NCBI GenBank assembly: GCA_964606665.1
Contig: CAZSHS010000025.1
Location: 1 to 57,143, forward strand
Length of the DNA: 57,143 nt
From: Aved-18 sp964606665
GTDB lineage: Bacteria > Cyanobacteriota > Vampirovibrionia > Obscuribacterales > Obscuribacteraceae
Direction: 5' to 3'
Shown: positions 1 through 8,275 of the stretch, piece by piece
Layout of the letters: the number at the start of each line of letters is the position of its first letter
Position numbering within the stretch: position 1 is the first letter of the stretch
Program-made: the position numbers and the translations under genes
Notes under the pieces: model-generated
What the model was told of the DNA's origin: nothing
What the model saw: only the letters and a program-made list of their open reading frames with translations
The model's database searches: none

Positions 1-2
1 GC

Positions 3-116
3 CGCAAAGATCTCTGGACCATGCTCATGTTCCAGTGCTGGTGGGATAAGTATTTTGCCGACGGGCAAAATGTAAACGACGACTTGGGTCTCAAAAGCAC
101 TCTAGCTTTAAAATAA
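3..116 (+). CDS. C-terminal end of an asparagine-synthase-like protein (partial)
   Basis: The third forward frame is open from the window edge to a TAA at 114-116 and encodes 37 residues. The piece contains LWTMLMFQCWWDKYFADG, which resembles the extreme C-terminus of glutamine-hydrolysing asparagine synthases (a Leu-Trp, Met-Phe, Trp pattern followed by a short tail). Only the tail is visible, so no catalytic residue can be checked. The other two forward frames close earlier. The assignment rests on family memory of a short motif and could be wrong. Confidence 0.5.
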   Translation, partial: RKDLWTMLMFQCWWDKYFADGQNVNDDLGLKSTLALK

Positions 117-237
117 CTGAAATTGTTCTTTTGAATTCAAGCAGGTCTCAATTTCATTAGAATTACTTAGTAAAGGCTTGAATATCTACATTTAGATGCT
201 AGATTGTCAAGTGGTAGCTATTGGAGTCTGGGAATCC

Positions 238-801
238 ATGTCAACACTGACTTCTCGTCGTCCGTCAACTGACGTCTCGCATGAGTTATCTCATGGCGCC
301 GCCGATTTGGTGCAGCTTAAATCGCAGAAAGTGGCATGGGAAGTTTTAGCAATGCTCTCGCGAGTTACAGAAGCAGCGGAGTTACGCTCAAATTCTTCTA
401 TGACTTGTAAAAGATTCAAAGGAAAAGTAAGTCACGGAAATTTCAAGCTTACTTACACAAGTCTGCTCAATCCATTTGTGCGAACAATGCACGGTCGCGT
501 TATTGCTATGGACGGTGGTTGTCTCATTCAATACAGAATGGAAATGAGCGGCATGGCACGAATGATTTTTTGTGTCTGGTTCATTGCAGTCATGGCTTTA
601 TTTATTTCAAAAGTTGGCGCAGCATTAATGCATGGTATTGCCCCTGGTGGCTATGATGATTTCGTGATGATATTCCTGATCGTAATGTTCAGTCTTTATG
701 TCGCGCAGCTTTTGCTCGCTGAAGGAAAGAGACAAGAAGCGCAAATTGAGCAGTTTTTGCTTGACATGGCGTGCGGTCGTAAATCCAGAGAAATGGTTTG
801 A
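238..801 (+). CDS. Hypothetical membrane protein, first of a related pair
   Basis: About 187 residues. I chose the ATG at 238 over the one at 196 because TTGGAG/GGGAA lies just before it, while nothing resembling a ribosome binding site precedes 196. The N-terminal half is soluble and the C-terminal half carries two hydrophobic segments (starting ARMIFCVWFIAVM and DDFVMIFLIVMF), followed by a short charged tail. The part before the membrane segments (RFKGKV, FKLTY, NPF, GRV) can be aligned with the next gene (LFKGFV, FSLKK, GKV), so the two look like diverged tandem copies. Function unknown. Confidence 0.65.
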   Translation: MSTLTSRRPSTDVSHELSHGAADLVQLKSQKVAWEVLAMLSRVTEAAELRSNSSMTCKRFKGKVSHGNFKLTYTSLLNPFVRTMHGRVIAMDGGCLIQYRMEMSGMARMIFCVWFIAVMALFISKVGAALMHGIAPGGYDDFVMIFLIVMFSLYVAQLLLAEGKRQEAQIEQFLLDMACGRKSREMV

Positions 802-830
802 AGAGTTAGCAAAAGGGGTATTCTTTTTGA

Positions 831-1412
831 ATGCCTGATGCAAACACCAACCCGAATACAGTCATAATGCTCGATTATCTGGGTGCAAAATACACCTATA
901 GTATAGAGTCGTGTATGTCGGCAAAAGATTTTCTTGAGCAAATAAAACAAACAGCCGATCTCCCCTCAACTGTTCTTGAGCCTGGAGAGACGCCAGGCGG
1001 AAAACTTTTCAAAGGGTTTGTGATAGGCGAGTACTTTTCTTTAAAGAAAAAAATATTTGGCATGCCCGGTCAGTATGTGCGTGAACTGCAAGGCAAAGTA
1101 AGCGAGATTAAGACTGGAAATAAGTCGCGAACTATTGTCGAATTGCGATTTATAGATAATCCCGGTGTTCTAGTCGGAAAATATGCGATTTACGTTGGCG
1201 TAGGAATTTGCAGTTTTGTTCTAGTAATGATGTTTCTGAATTTTGTCGTTGATGCAACCAAGTGGATCTACGTGTTGGGCGCTCTTGGTGTAATTTATTT
1301 TTTATACGGTGCCGGACGTCAAATGGCTTTTCGTCATGAAGAAGAAGTACTTGATCACGTCAAAAAAATAGCTGCCGGAGTAGTTCCCAACCCCGACAGC
1401 ATTTTGAATTGA
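831..1412 (+). CDS. Hypothetical membrane protein, second of a related pair
   Basis: 193 residues starting 29 bases after the previous stop, probably in the same transcript. A soluble N-terminal region of about 120 residues contains the shared FKG.V...FSL pattern, then two adjacent transmembrane segments (KYAIYVGVGICSFVLVMMF and KWIYVLGALGVIYFLYGAG) and a charged C-terminus. The topology and order of elements match the preceding gene, which supports a duplication. I do not recognise a catalytic motif. AAAGGGG lies rather far upstream of the ATG. Confidence 0.7.
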   Translation: MPDANTNPNTVIMLDYLGAKYTYSIESCMSAKDFLEQIKQTADLPSTVLEPGETPGGKLFKGFVIGEYFSLKKKIFGMPGQYVRELQGKVSEIKTGNKSRTIVELRFIDNPGVLVGKYAIYVGVGICSFVLVMMFLNFVVDATKWIYVLGALGVIYFLYGAGRQMAFRHEEEVLDHVKKIAAGVVPNPDSILN

Positions 1413-1432
1413 TTTTTTTTAGTCAGTAAGTT

Positions 1433-1987
1433 CTATTCTCTTAAACGAACTGTGCTAGCTTGAGGTCCGTCCACACCTTGTTGTTCGGTGAAGACGACTT
1501 CAGAACCTAAGCGCAAATTGTCAAAGTTGTGATCAACAAGAGCATTTGAATGGAAATAAATTTCTCTCCCGTCCACTGTTTCAAGAAAACCATAACCTTG
1601 CTCTTGAAATAACTGTGTAATCCGCGCCGAAGGCGGTGCTTCGTGAAGCTTCATTTCGCCTCTGCGTTTGCGTGTGTGTTCTTCTAGCTGACGTTTGGCA
1701 GCATCGAAGGCATCACGGACGGTGCTCATAATTCCTTCGTCACCATTGGTTTGTGCCTCTGATGATGTGCGTTTTACTACAATATCTTTTTCAGGAACAC
1801 TTAAATTCAAACTTACTTCAAATGTATTACCTTTTGTATGATGTTTGTGCGGCATCTCAATTGTGACGCGGCATGCTGTAATGCGGTCGTGAATCTTTTC
1901 TAGTTTCTCCGCTTTTTCTCTAATTGCTTCTTCAACTCTGTCGCTTTTTCCGACATTCCTAAATACGACTTGAATAGGTGATTTCAT
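1433..1987 (-). CDS. Ribosome hibernation factor (HPF/RaiA type) fused to a cold-shock-like domain
   Basis: 184 residues. Residues 1-110 match the HPF/RaiA (S30AE) fold: start IQVVFRNVGKSDRVEEAIREK, a middle strand ending in HHTKGNTFEVSLNL, and a helix DAFDAAKRQLEEHTRKRRGE. Residues from about 120 to the end form an OB-fold of cold-shock type, with the signature QEQGYGFLETVDGREIYFHSNAL (GYGF and FH in the RNP-1 and RNP-2 positions). HPF-type proteins bind the 30S subunit at the mRNA/tRNA channel in slow growth. Here the usual long-HPF dimerisation domain is replaced by a nucleic-acid-binding domain. This fusion is known elsewhere; its role here is inferred. Confidence 0.85.
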   Translation of the reverse strand: MKSPIQVVFRNVGKSDRVEEAIREKAEKLEKIHDRITACRVTIEMPHKHHTKGNTFEVSLNLSVPEKDIVVKRTSSEAQTNGDEGIMSTVRDAFDAAKRQLEEHTRKRRGEMKLHEAPPSARITQLFQEQGYGFLETVDGREIYFHSNALVDHNFDNLRLGSEVVFTEQQGVDGPQASTVRLRE

Positions 1988-2019
1988 TAAATATCCTCGT
2001 ATTTTTCATCTACTGGGGA

Positions 2020-2280
2020 CTATTCCCTTTTAGCTTTGCCTCTAACCTTGGCAAATGCAGGAGCTAGTTTCTCGCAAATCGACATAACTAGAAGCCCACC
2101 GATGCCGCAAGCTAATCCCATATCCTGGAATGCCAGGGTAATAGCGTACAAATAATCAAGCGATCCGCAAATTTCACTTGGCAATTGACGCAATTGCGTA
2201 ACTGCAACCATCGCGAAGTAAGCGCCCCCGAGAAAAAACGGCAGGAAAAATGAGATTACTTTGAAACGTTCGTTTGTCAA
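2020..2280 (-). CDS. Small membrane protein of unknown function
   Basis: 86 residues with two hydrophobic segments (ISFFLPFFLGGAYFAMVAV and LACGIGGLLVMSI) and a basic C-terminus (AKVRGKAKRE). It follows the HPF-like gene on the same strand but is transcribed first, 32 bases upstream, so the two may share a message. No family recognised. Confidence 0.6.
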   Translation of the reverse strand: MTNERFKVISFFLPFFLGGAYFAMVAVTQLRQLPSEICGSLDYLYAITLAFQDMGLACGIGGLLVMSICEKLAPAFAKVRGKAKRE

Positions 2281-2415
2281 GGTTCAGTCCTCGAAATATC
2301 TATGCCCATATTTGTAGGAAAATGGCGCAAACATTAAGCCTGTTGGTTGAACAGCCACAAGATTCAAGGTCCATACTGTAAAATACGCATTCGGAGTTTG
2401 CTTGGAGAAAACAAA

Positions 2416-2862
2416 ATGCACACTAAAGTAGATAAGAAAAGAGTGGTAGAGTGCCTAAACATGGCTCTTGAGAAAGAACTCGCCGCAATGGTCCGCTATT
2501 TGCACCATTCATTCATAGTGATTGGTCCTGGTCGCGGTCCGTTGGTAGAGCTTTTTAGAGGGCTTGCTACTGACTCGATGAATCATGCCATTCAATTGGG
2601 CGAAAAAATCGTTGCTCTTGATGGTCATCCGTCAGTCAAAGTAGAAAAAGTGGAAGAGCCCGGAGACCAAACCCTTGAAGAAATGCTTCAAGAAAATATC
2701 GCTATGGAGGCAAGCCATATCGAGATGTACGAAGAGCATTTGGAAGAATTTTCCAAAGATCTTATTTTGAAACTGATGTATGAAAACATCATTTTGGAAG
2801 AAGCGACTCACTACGAGAGCTTGCACATGTATCTAAGACATGGCACACCGGCATACAAATAA
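2416..2862 (+). CDS. Ferritin-like (bacterioferritin-type) protein
   Basis: 148 residues from the ATG at 2416, which has GGAG eight bases upstream; a TTG further upstream would add a non-conserved tail. The four-helix di-iron pattern is visible: E in LEKELAAMVRY on helix A, DSMNHA on helix B, E in AMEASHIEMYEE on helix C, and EEATH on helix D. Bacterioferritins normally have Glu-x-x-His on helix B (DEMKHA); here the Glu position appears to be Ser, so one bridging ligand may be missing. Members oxidise and store iron or act as peroxide-linked ferroxidases. It heads an operon with a SelW-like selenoprotein and an FKBP lipoprotein, which suggests a redox or oxidative-stress role. Confidence 0.8.
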   Translation: MHTKVDKKRVVECLNMALEKELAAMVRYLHHSFIVIGPGRGPLVELFRGLATDSMNHAIQLGEKIVALDGHPSVKVEKVEEPGDQTLEEMLQENIAMEASHIEMYEEHLEEFSKDLILKLMYENIILEEATHYESLHMYLRHGTPAYK

Positions 2863-2875
2863 GTAAGGAACGAAA

Positions 2876-3109
2876 ATGCAAAACGTAAAAATCACTTATT
2901 GCGGAGCTTGAGGCTACAAGAACAGAGCCGTCAGTTTGGCGGCGGACTTGAGGTCAAAATTCGGACTTAACTCCGAACTGGTACAATCTTCCGGCGGTGT
3001 TTTCGAGATTGAATTTAAAAACAAGTTATTGTTTTCGAAACACTCTCTGGGACGCTTTCCTGAAGATAACGAAGTACAAGATTTGATTAGAGGTGAGCAC
3101 CATCAATAA
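2876..3109 (+). CDS. SelW/Rdx-family selenoprotein with in-frame UGA (Sec12)
   Basis: Reading from ATG 2876 (AAGGA upstream at 2864-2868) gives 77 codons to TAA at 3107 with one internal TGA at 2909-2911. The frame begins MQNVKITYCGA, then TGA, then GYKNRAVSLAADL. TGA falls exactly at the second redox position of the CxxC/CxxU motif of the SelW/SelT/SelH/Rdx thioredoxin-like family. The downstream half keeps family features (SSGGVFEIEFKN, LLFSKHSLGRFP). This makes selenocysteine the likely reading rather than a stop. Family members are small thiol oxidoreductases. The gene starts 13 bases after the ferritin-like gene and overlaps the FKBP gene. A Cys-to-stop mutation is the alternative, but the conserved reading after the TGA argues against it. 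No selenocysteine machinery (selA, selB, selC, selD) is in the window. Confidence 0.8.
2927..2943 (+). promoter_or_regulatory. Candidate bacterial SECIS hairpin after the UGA codon
   Basis: GCCG at 2927-2930 can pair with CGGC at 2940-2943, enclosing a nine-base loop TCAGTTTGG. The loop lies 20-28 bases after the UGA, within the range where SelB-binding hairpins sit in bacterial selenoprotein genes. An alternative small hairpin pairs GGCT 2912-2915 with AGCC 2926-2929. Folding was done by eye only, and the stem is short. Confidence 0.4.
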
Positions 3110-3608
3110 TACTAACCTTATGAAATTGGCAATGATACCACTGACGGTGGTACTAACATTGTCCGGTTGCGAACAAAAAGAAACGCAAAATCAAACTCAA
3201 ACTTCGGCGAGTACTGAAAATCAGGCCCAATTTGCGATTTCAAAAAAACAAGAAGGGGAACCAATGAACCAAGTAACCACACCCACAGGTCTTCAATACG
3301 TTGAGGAAGTTGTAGGCAACGGCAATGTAGCTCAACCGGGACAGAGAGTGACAGTTCACTACACTGGATGGCTCACCGATGGTACCAAATTCGATAGCTC
3401 GGTCGACCGCGGTCAACCGTTCAAATTCAATCTTGGTGCTGGCGAAGTAATCAAAGGCTGGGACGAAGGCGTCTCCGGAATGAAAGTGGGCGGCAAAAGA
3501 AAGCTGACCATTCCCTCTGAGCTTGGCTATGGCGCACGTGGAGCTGCAGGAGCAATTCCACCAAACGCCACTCTGGTATTTGACGTCGAACTTCTTGACG
3601 TCCAGTAA
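3093..3608 (+). CDS. FKBP-type peptidyl-prolyl isomerase, lipoprotein
   Basis: 171 residues from GTG 3093; an ATG at 3120 would give the same mature protein. The N-terminus is a lipoprotein signal with lipobox LSGC (Cys26), followed by a Q/T-rich linker and an FKBP domain over about residues 64-171. Domain hallmarks are VTVHYTGWL, GTKFDSS, VIKGWDEGV, GGKRKLTIP, LGYGARG and IPPNATLVFDVELL. FKBPs speed up cis-trans isomerisation at proline, here probably on envelope proteins. The reading frame overlaps the end of the SelW-like gene by 17 bases if GTG is used, consistent with co-translation. Confidence 0.9.
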   Translation: MSTINNTNLMKLAMIPLTVVLTLSGCEQKETQNQTQTSASTENQAQFAISKKQEGEPMNQVTTPTGLQYVEEVVGNGNVAQPGQRVTVHYTGWLTDGTKFDSSVDRGQPFKFNLGAGEVIKGWDEGVSGMKVGGKRKLTIPSELGYGARGAAGAIPPNATLVFDVELLDVQ

Positions 3609-3632
3609 TAGCCAGAAAAAATAATGAAGCCG

Positions 3633-3665
3633 GAAAGGCAAGCCTTGCGCTTGCCTTTCGATTAC
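3633..3665 (+). terminator. Stem-loop after the FKBP gene, probable terminator
   Basis: GAAAGGCAAG (3633-3642) and CTTGCCTTTC (3650-3659) form a perfect ten-base stem with a seven-base loop, 25 bases after the FKBP stop. The downstream T-run is weak, so termination efficiency is uncertain. Confidence 0.6.
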
Positions 3666-3789
3666 CAAGAGAGCTAGTAAAACTAAACTTTCGAGAAATT
3701 AGTAATAATAAGAGCATATTAGCTCTCAAGGAGGGTATATTTACCTTCAAGCTAGGGTGGGCGAGTATTTTTAGGCGGTTTTAGACTAA

Positions 3790-5847
<2,058 letters not shown>

Positions 5848-5848
5848 T

Positions 5849-6679
5849 TCAAGATTTAGTTTCGAATTCATTCAAGTAACGTTTGACTGATTCAAGCTTC
5901 TTTTTGATTGCGTCAATTTTAGCTGGTTGTTTCTGTACGCTTAACCAGATTGAATAACTGTCCAAACAATTGGCGTAGTTTTTCAGTCCAACCGTGTCGA
6001 GCAACAATTTCTTGTTTTCAAAATCGACTGAAAAATCTTTGATTGCCGACTCAAAATTTTCCGATACAATTTCATTATTAACATCTTTAGACTGGCTTAA
6101 AATCAAGCCACGCACATATTTCATTTCGCCTGAACCAGAAGAATCTTTTGCTACTTTTTTTAGTTCAATAGAGCGATCGCTAAGCGCTTTCGCTTCTTCT
6201 AGTTTGTGTAAATTGAACTGGACTAGTGCCAAATCGGTTAGCGTGCCGGATAATTCATTACTATCTTTACCATGCAATTTTTCTTTGAGTTCAAGACCCT
6301 TGGTTAATGCATCATGCGCTTTTTGAAAATCAGATTTTTCCATATACGCGCGACCGAGTGACACATAAGATTTTGCGCGGCGCGGATCGGCTTGACCAAA
6401 AGTATTTGCTTGTTTTATTGCTTTCTCAAAATACTGAATCGATTTTTCTGGTTGTCTAACATACAAAGCAAAATCACCGTCTTCAATGCTTTCCCACCAT
6501 TGATTGTGGGCTTTCCATTGATCCGAAAGATGACTTGGATCCGAGGCTGAAATTTGATTGTCGAGAAAATTACAAGATGACAAAGTAAAAAGAAGTGGAC
6601 CTGCCCACAATAAATTGCCAATCAAAAAGAAGATCTTACTCTTTCTTCTTAGACTTTCTTGGTTTTTTGGCAGTCCCAT
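5849..6679 (-). CDS. TPR-containing lipoprotein
   Basis: 276 residues. The N-terminus is a lipoprotein signal with LSSC at Cys36 after a basic stretch (RRKSK) and a hydrophobic run. TPR-like helices follow, e.g. RAKSYVSLGRAYMEKSDFQKAHDALTKG (repeat consensus visible in pieces) and TLTDLALVQFNLHKLEEAKAL. It is convergent with the GspE-like gene (one base between stops). Its annotated ATG lies inside the upstream same-strand gene, a 44-base overlap, so a later start (for example a TTG near the hydrophobic run) is possible. Role unknown; such proteins usually act as protein-protein scaffolds. Confidence 0.7.
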   Translation of the reverse strand: MGLPKNQESLRRKSKIFFLIGNLLWAGPLLFTLSSCNFLDNQISASDPSHLSDQWKAHNQWWESIEDGDFALYVRQPEKSIQYFEKAIKQANTFGQADPRRAKSYVSLGRAYMEKSDFQKAHDALTKGLELKEKLHGKDSNELSGTLTDLALVQFNLHKLEEAKALSDRSIELKKVAKDSSGSGEMKYVRGLILSQSKDVNNEIVSENFESAIKDFSVDFENKKLLLDTVGLKNYANCLDSYSIWLSVQKQPAKIDAIKKKLESVKRYLNEFETKS

Positions 6680-7211
6680 TGTTCTCCGCCTTTTTAGTTT
6701 TACTGGCGGCCGGAGCCTCTTCTGCGGGCGTTACTTCTGCGGCTGTAGTTTCTTCCGATTTAGTTAGTTCTTTTGGAGGTTCTTCAGCTTTTGATTCTTC
6801 AGCTTTTGATTCTTCAACTTTTGTTTCTTCAACTGCAGTTTCGACTAAAGGAGGCTCTTCGACTTTTGGCTCTTCAGCCAGTTTCTCTTCCTTTACTATT
6901 TCAGGCGTCTCGTCCACAACCTTGGCCATGGTCCCGACTGGAGCGCTAACCTCGTCGTCGTCGTCTTCTTCGTCCTCTTCTTCGGTAGAATCTTTCTTTT
7001 GCATCAGCCAGATGCCGCCAAAGACGATAGAGCTAATGATGGCTGCGATGGTCAAATAATTGGCAACTACGCATACTTGGTCTAAAAAAGGATTGGCAGA
7101 GATATCGAGCTTGACCTCGATTTTTTCGGTTTTAGGCTCTACGGCAAAGGCCTGTACTGCCCAGAAAAACGTCATTGCGGTACTAATAGCTTTGGCTTTA
7201 AGTCGCCTCAT
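6636..7211 (-). CDS. Exported or membrane-anchored acidic low-complexity protein
   Basis: 191 residues. A signal peptide (MRRLKAKAISTAMTFFWAVQ, then AFA) is followed by a short region, one transmembrane segment near residues 50-70 (LTIAAIISSIVFGGIWLM), an acidic block (EEEDEEDDDDE), a long Glu/Ala/Pro-rich tail with repeated VEESKAEES units, and a basic Lys-rich C-terminus (KPRKSKKKE). No domain recognised. It is probably co-transcribed with the overlapping TPR lipoprotein. Confidence 0.65.
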   Translation of the reverse strand: MRRLKAKAISTAMTFFWAVQAFAVEPKTEKIEVKLDISANPFLDQVCVVANYLTIAAIISSIVFGGIWLMQKKDSTEEEDEEDDDDEVSAPVGTMAKVVDETPEIVKEEKLAEEPKVEEPPLVETAVEETKVEESKAEESKAEEPPKELTKSEETTAAEVTPAEEAPAASKTKKAENNGTAKKPRKSKKKE

Positions 7212-7377
7212 GAATTCTCGCCCCTAATCTAAACACCTTTAAAACATACCCCACATTCTATAAGTACAAAATCAAACCAAAAGATTTTTTCTATTTTAAA
7301 TACAAGCAAGATCTGAATGAGTAGCTGGGCACAATAGAGACAGCTTGTTATTTATATGTTTGGAGGCTTCGAAGTAC

Positions 7378-7833
7378 TTGAAAAGACCAACGATTCTTTG
7401 TCTTTCGGTTCTGGCGGCGTTAGCTGGACAGATGCTGCCGAAGAGCATGCCCCTAGCTGTGGCCAAAGGAGAGGCGGTTTCTTCCCAAATAACCTGGACA
7501 AACAATTATTCTCAGACACTCAAATATGCGGCAAGCAAAAAGAAGTGGGTTCTGGTCGATGTTTACACTGATTGGTGTCACTGGTGCAAGAGGCTCGATG
7601 CTGACGTCTATGCCGAGCCCAAGGCCGCCAAATTCATTAATACATCCTTTGTTTGTATGAAAGCTAATGCAGAGAAAGGCGATGGTCAGATGGTGGCGCA
7701 AAAATTCGGAGTGAGAGGATTTCCATGCACGTTGATTTTGTCACCAGATGGGAAACTGAAAGGGCAAATCAATGGCTATTCTCCTCCTGGAGAATTTTGT
7801 CAAAAGCTGAGTAGTATAGTGCAAGGAAAGTAG
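7378..7833 (+). CDS. Exported thioredoxin-like protein (CHWC)
   Basis: About 151 residues from TTG 7378, chosen because GGAGG lies at 7362-7366 and the product then begins with a proper signal peptide (MKRPTILCLSVLAALAGQML). The mature part has a thioredoxin fold of the thioredoxin_7 type: KKWVLVDVYTDWCHWCKRLD with active site CHWC, then FGVRGFPCTLILSPDG with the cis-Pro. It probably acts as a periplasmic thiol-disulfide enzyme. It is the first gene of an operon that continues through a Ser/Thr kinase and a two-component pair, which raises the possibility of redox input to signalling (inference). Confidence 0.8.
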   Translation: MKRPTILCLSVLAALAGQMLPKSMPLAVAKGEAVSSQITWTNNYSQTLKYAASKKKWVLVDVYTDWCHWCKRLDADVYAEPKAAKFINTSFVCMKANAEKGDGQMVAQKFGVRGFPCTLILSPDGKLKGQINGYSPPGEFCQKLSSIVQGK

Positions 7834-7834
7834 A

Positions 7835-8275
7835 ATGGACGTCGGCTTTACCGTAGGCAATGTCTCGTTTCTCACCAGTTTTTTTGCAGCGCTGTCTTTC
7901 AGCGCGCTAATAGTCGAGCTTGGAGATCGAGCGCCCGAAAAGCTTGATGAATCGGGCGTTAAAGTAAAAGGTAAGAAGGCCAACCTTGAAGCCACTATGC
8001 TTACCAGTTCTGCCACTCCTAGTGCTCAGGCCGCTCGTGAAAAATCTAAGCTAGACGACATGAAAGATCGTTTTGTTGATGGCTACACGTGCAATAGAAA
8101 TAAATACGATATGGCTTTGACTGTATTATTCAGATCTCCCGAAGAGAAATTCACCGCATCCAATACCAGTTGGCAAACTGCAAAGGAAGCGTATCGAAAG
8201 GCATTGGCTCTTGTCTGGAAAGAAGTGCAAGCAAAGAACCACCAAGAGGACTCAGGAACTAAGGGGAAAGGTTGA
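7835..8275 (+). CDS. Small membrane-anchored protein of unknown function
   Basis: 146 residues, starting one base after the thioredoxin-like stop with GGAAAG upstream. An N-terminal hydrophobic segment (VSFLTSFFAALSFSALIVEL) is followed by a charged region and an amphipathic C-terminal half (SWQTAKEAYRKALALVWKEV). Its stop overlaps the TTG start of the kinase gene, so translation is likely coupled. No family recognised. Confidence 0.65.
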   Translation: MDVGFTVGNVSFLTSFFAALSFSALIVELGDRAPEKLDESGVKVKGKKANLEATMLTSSATPSAQAAREKSKLDDMKDRFVDGYTCNRNKYDMALTVLFRSPEEKFTASNTSWQTAKEAYRKALALVWKEVQAKNHQEDSGTKGKG

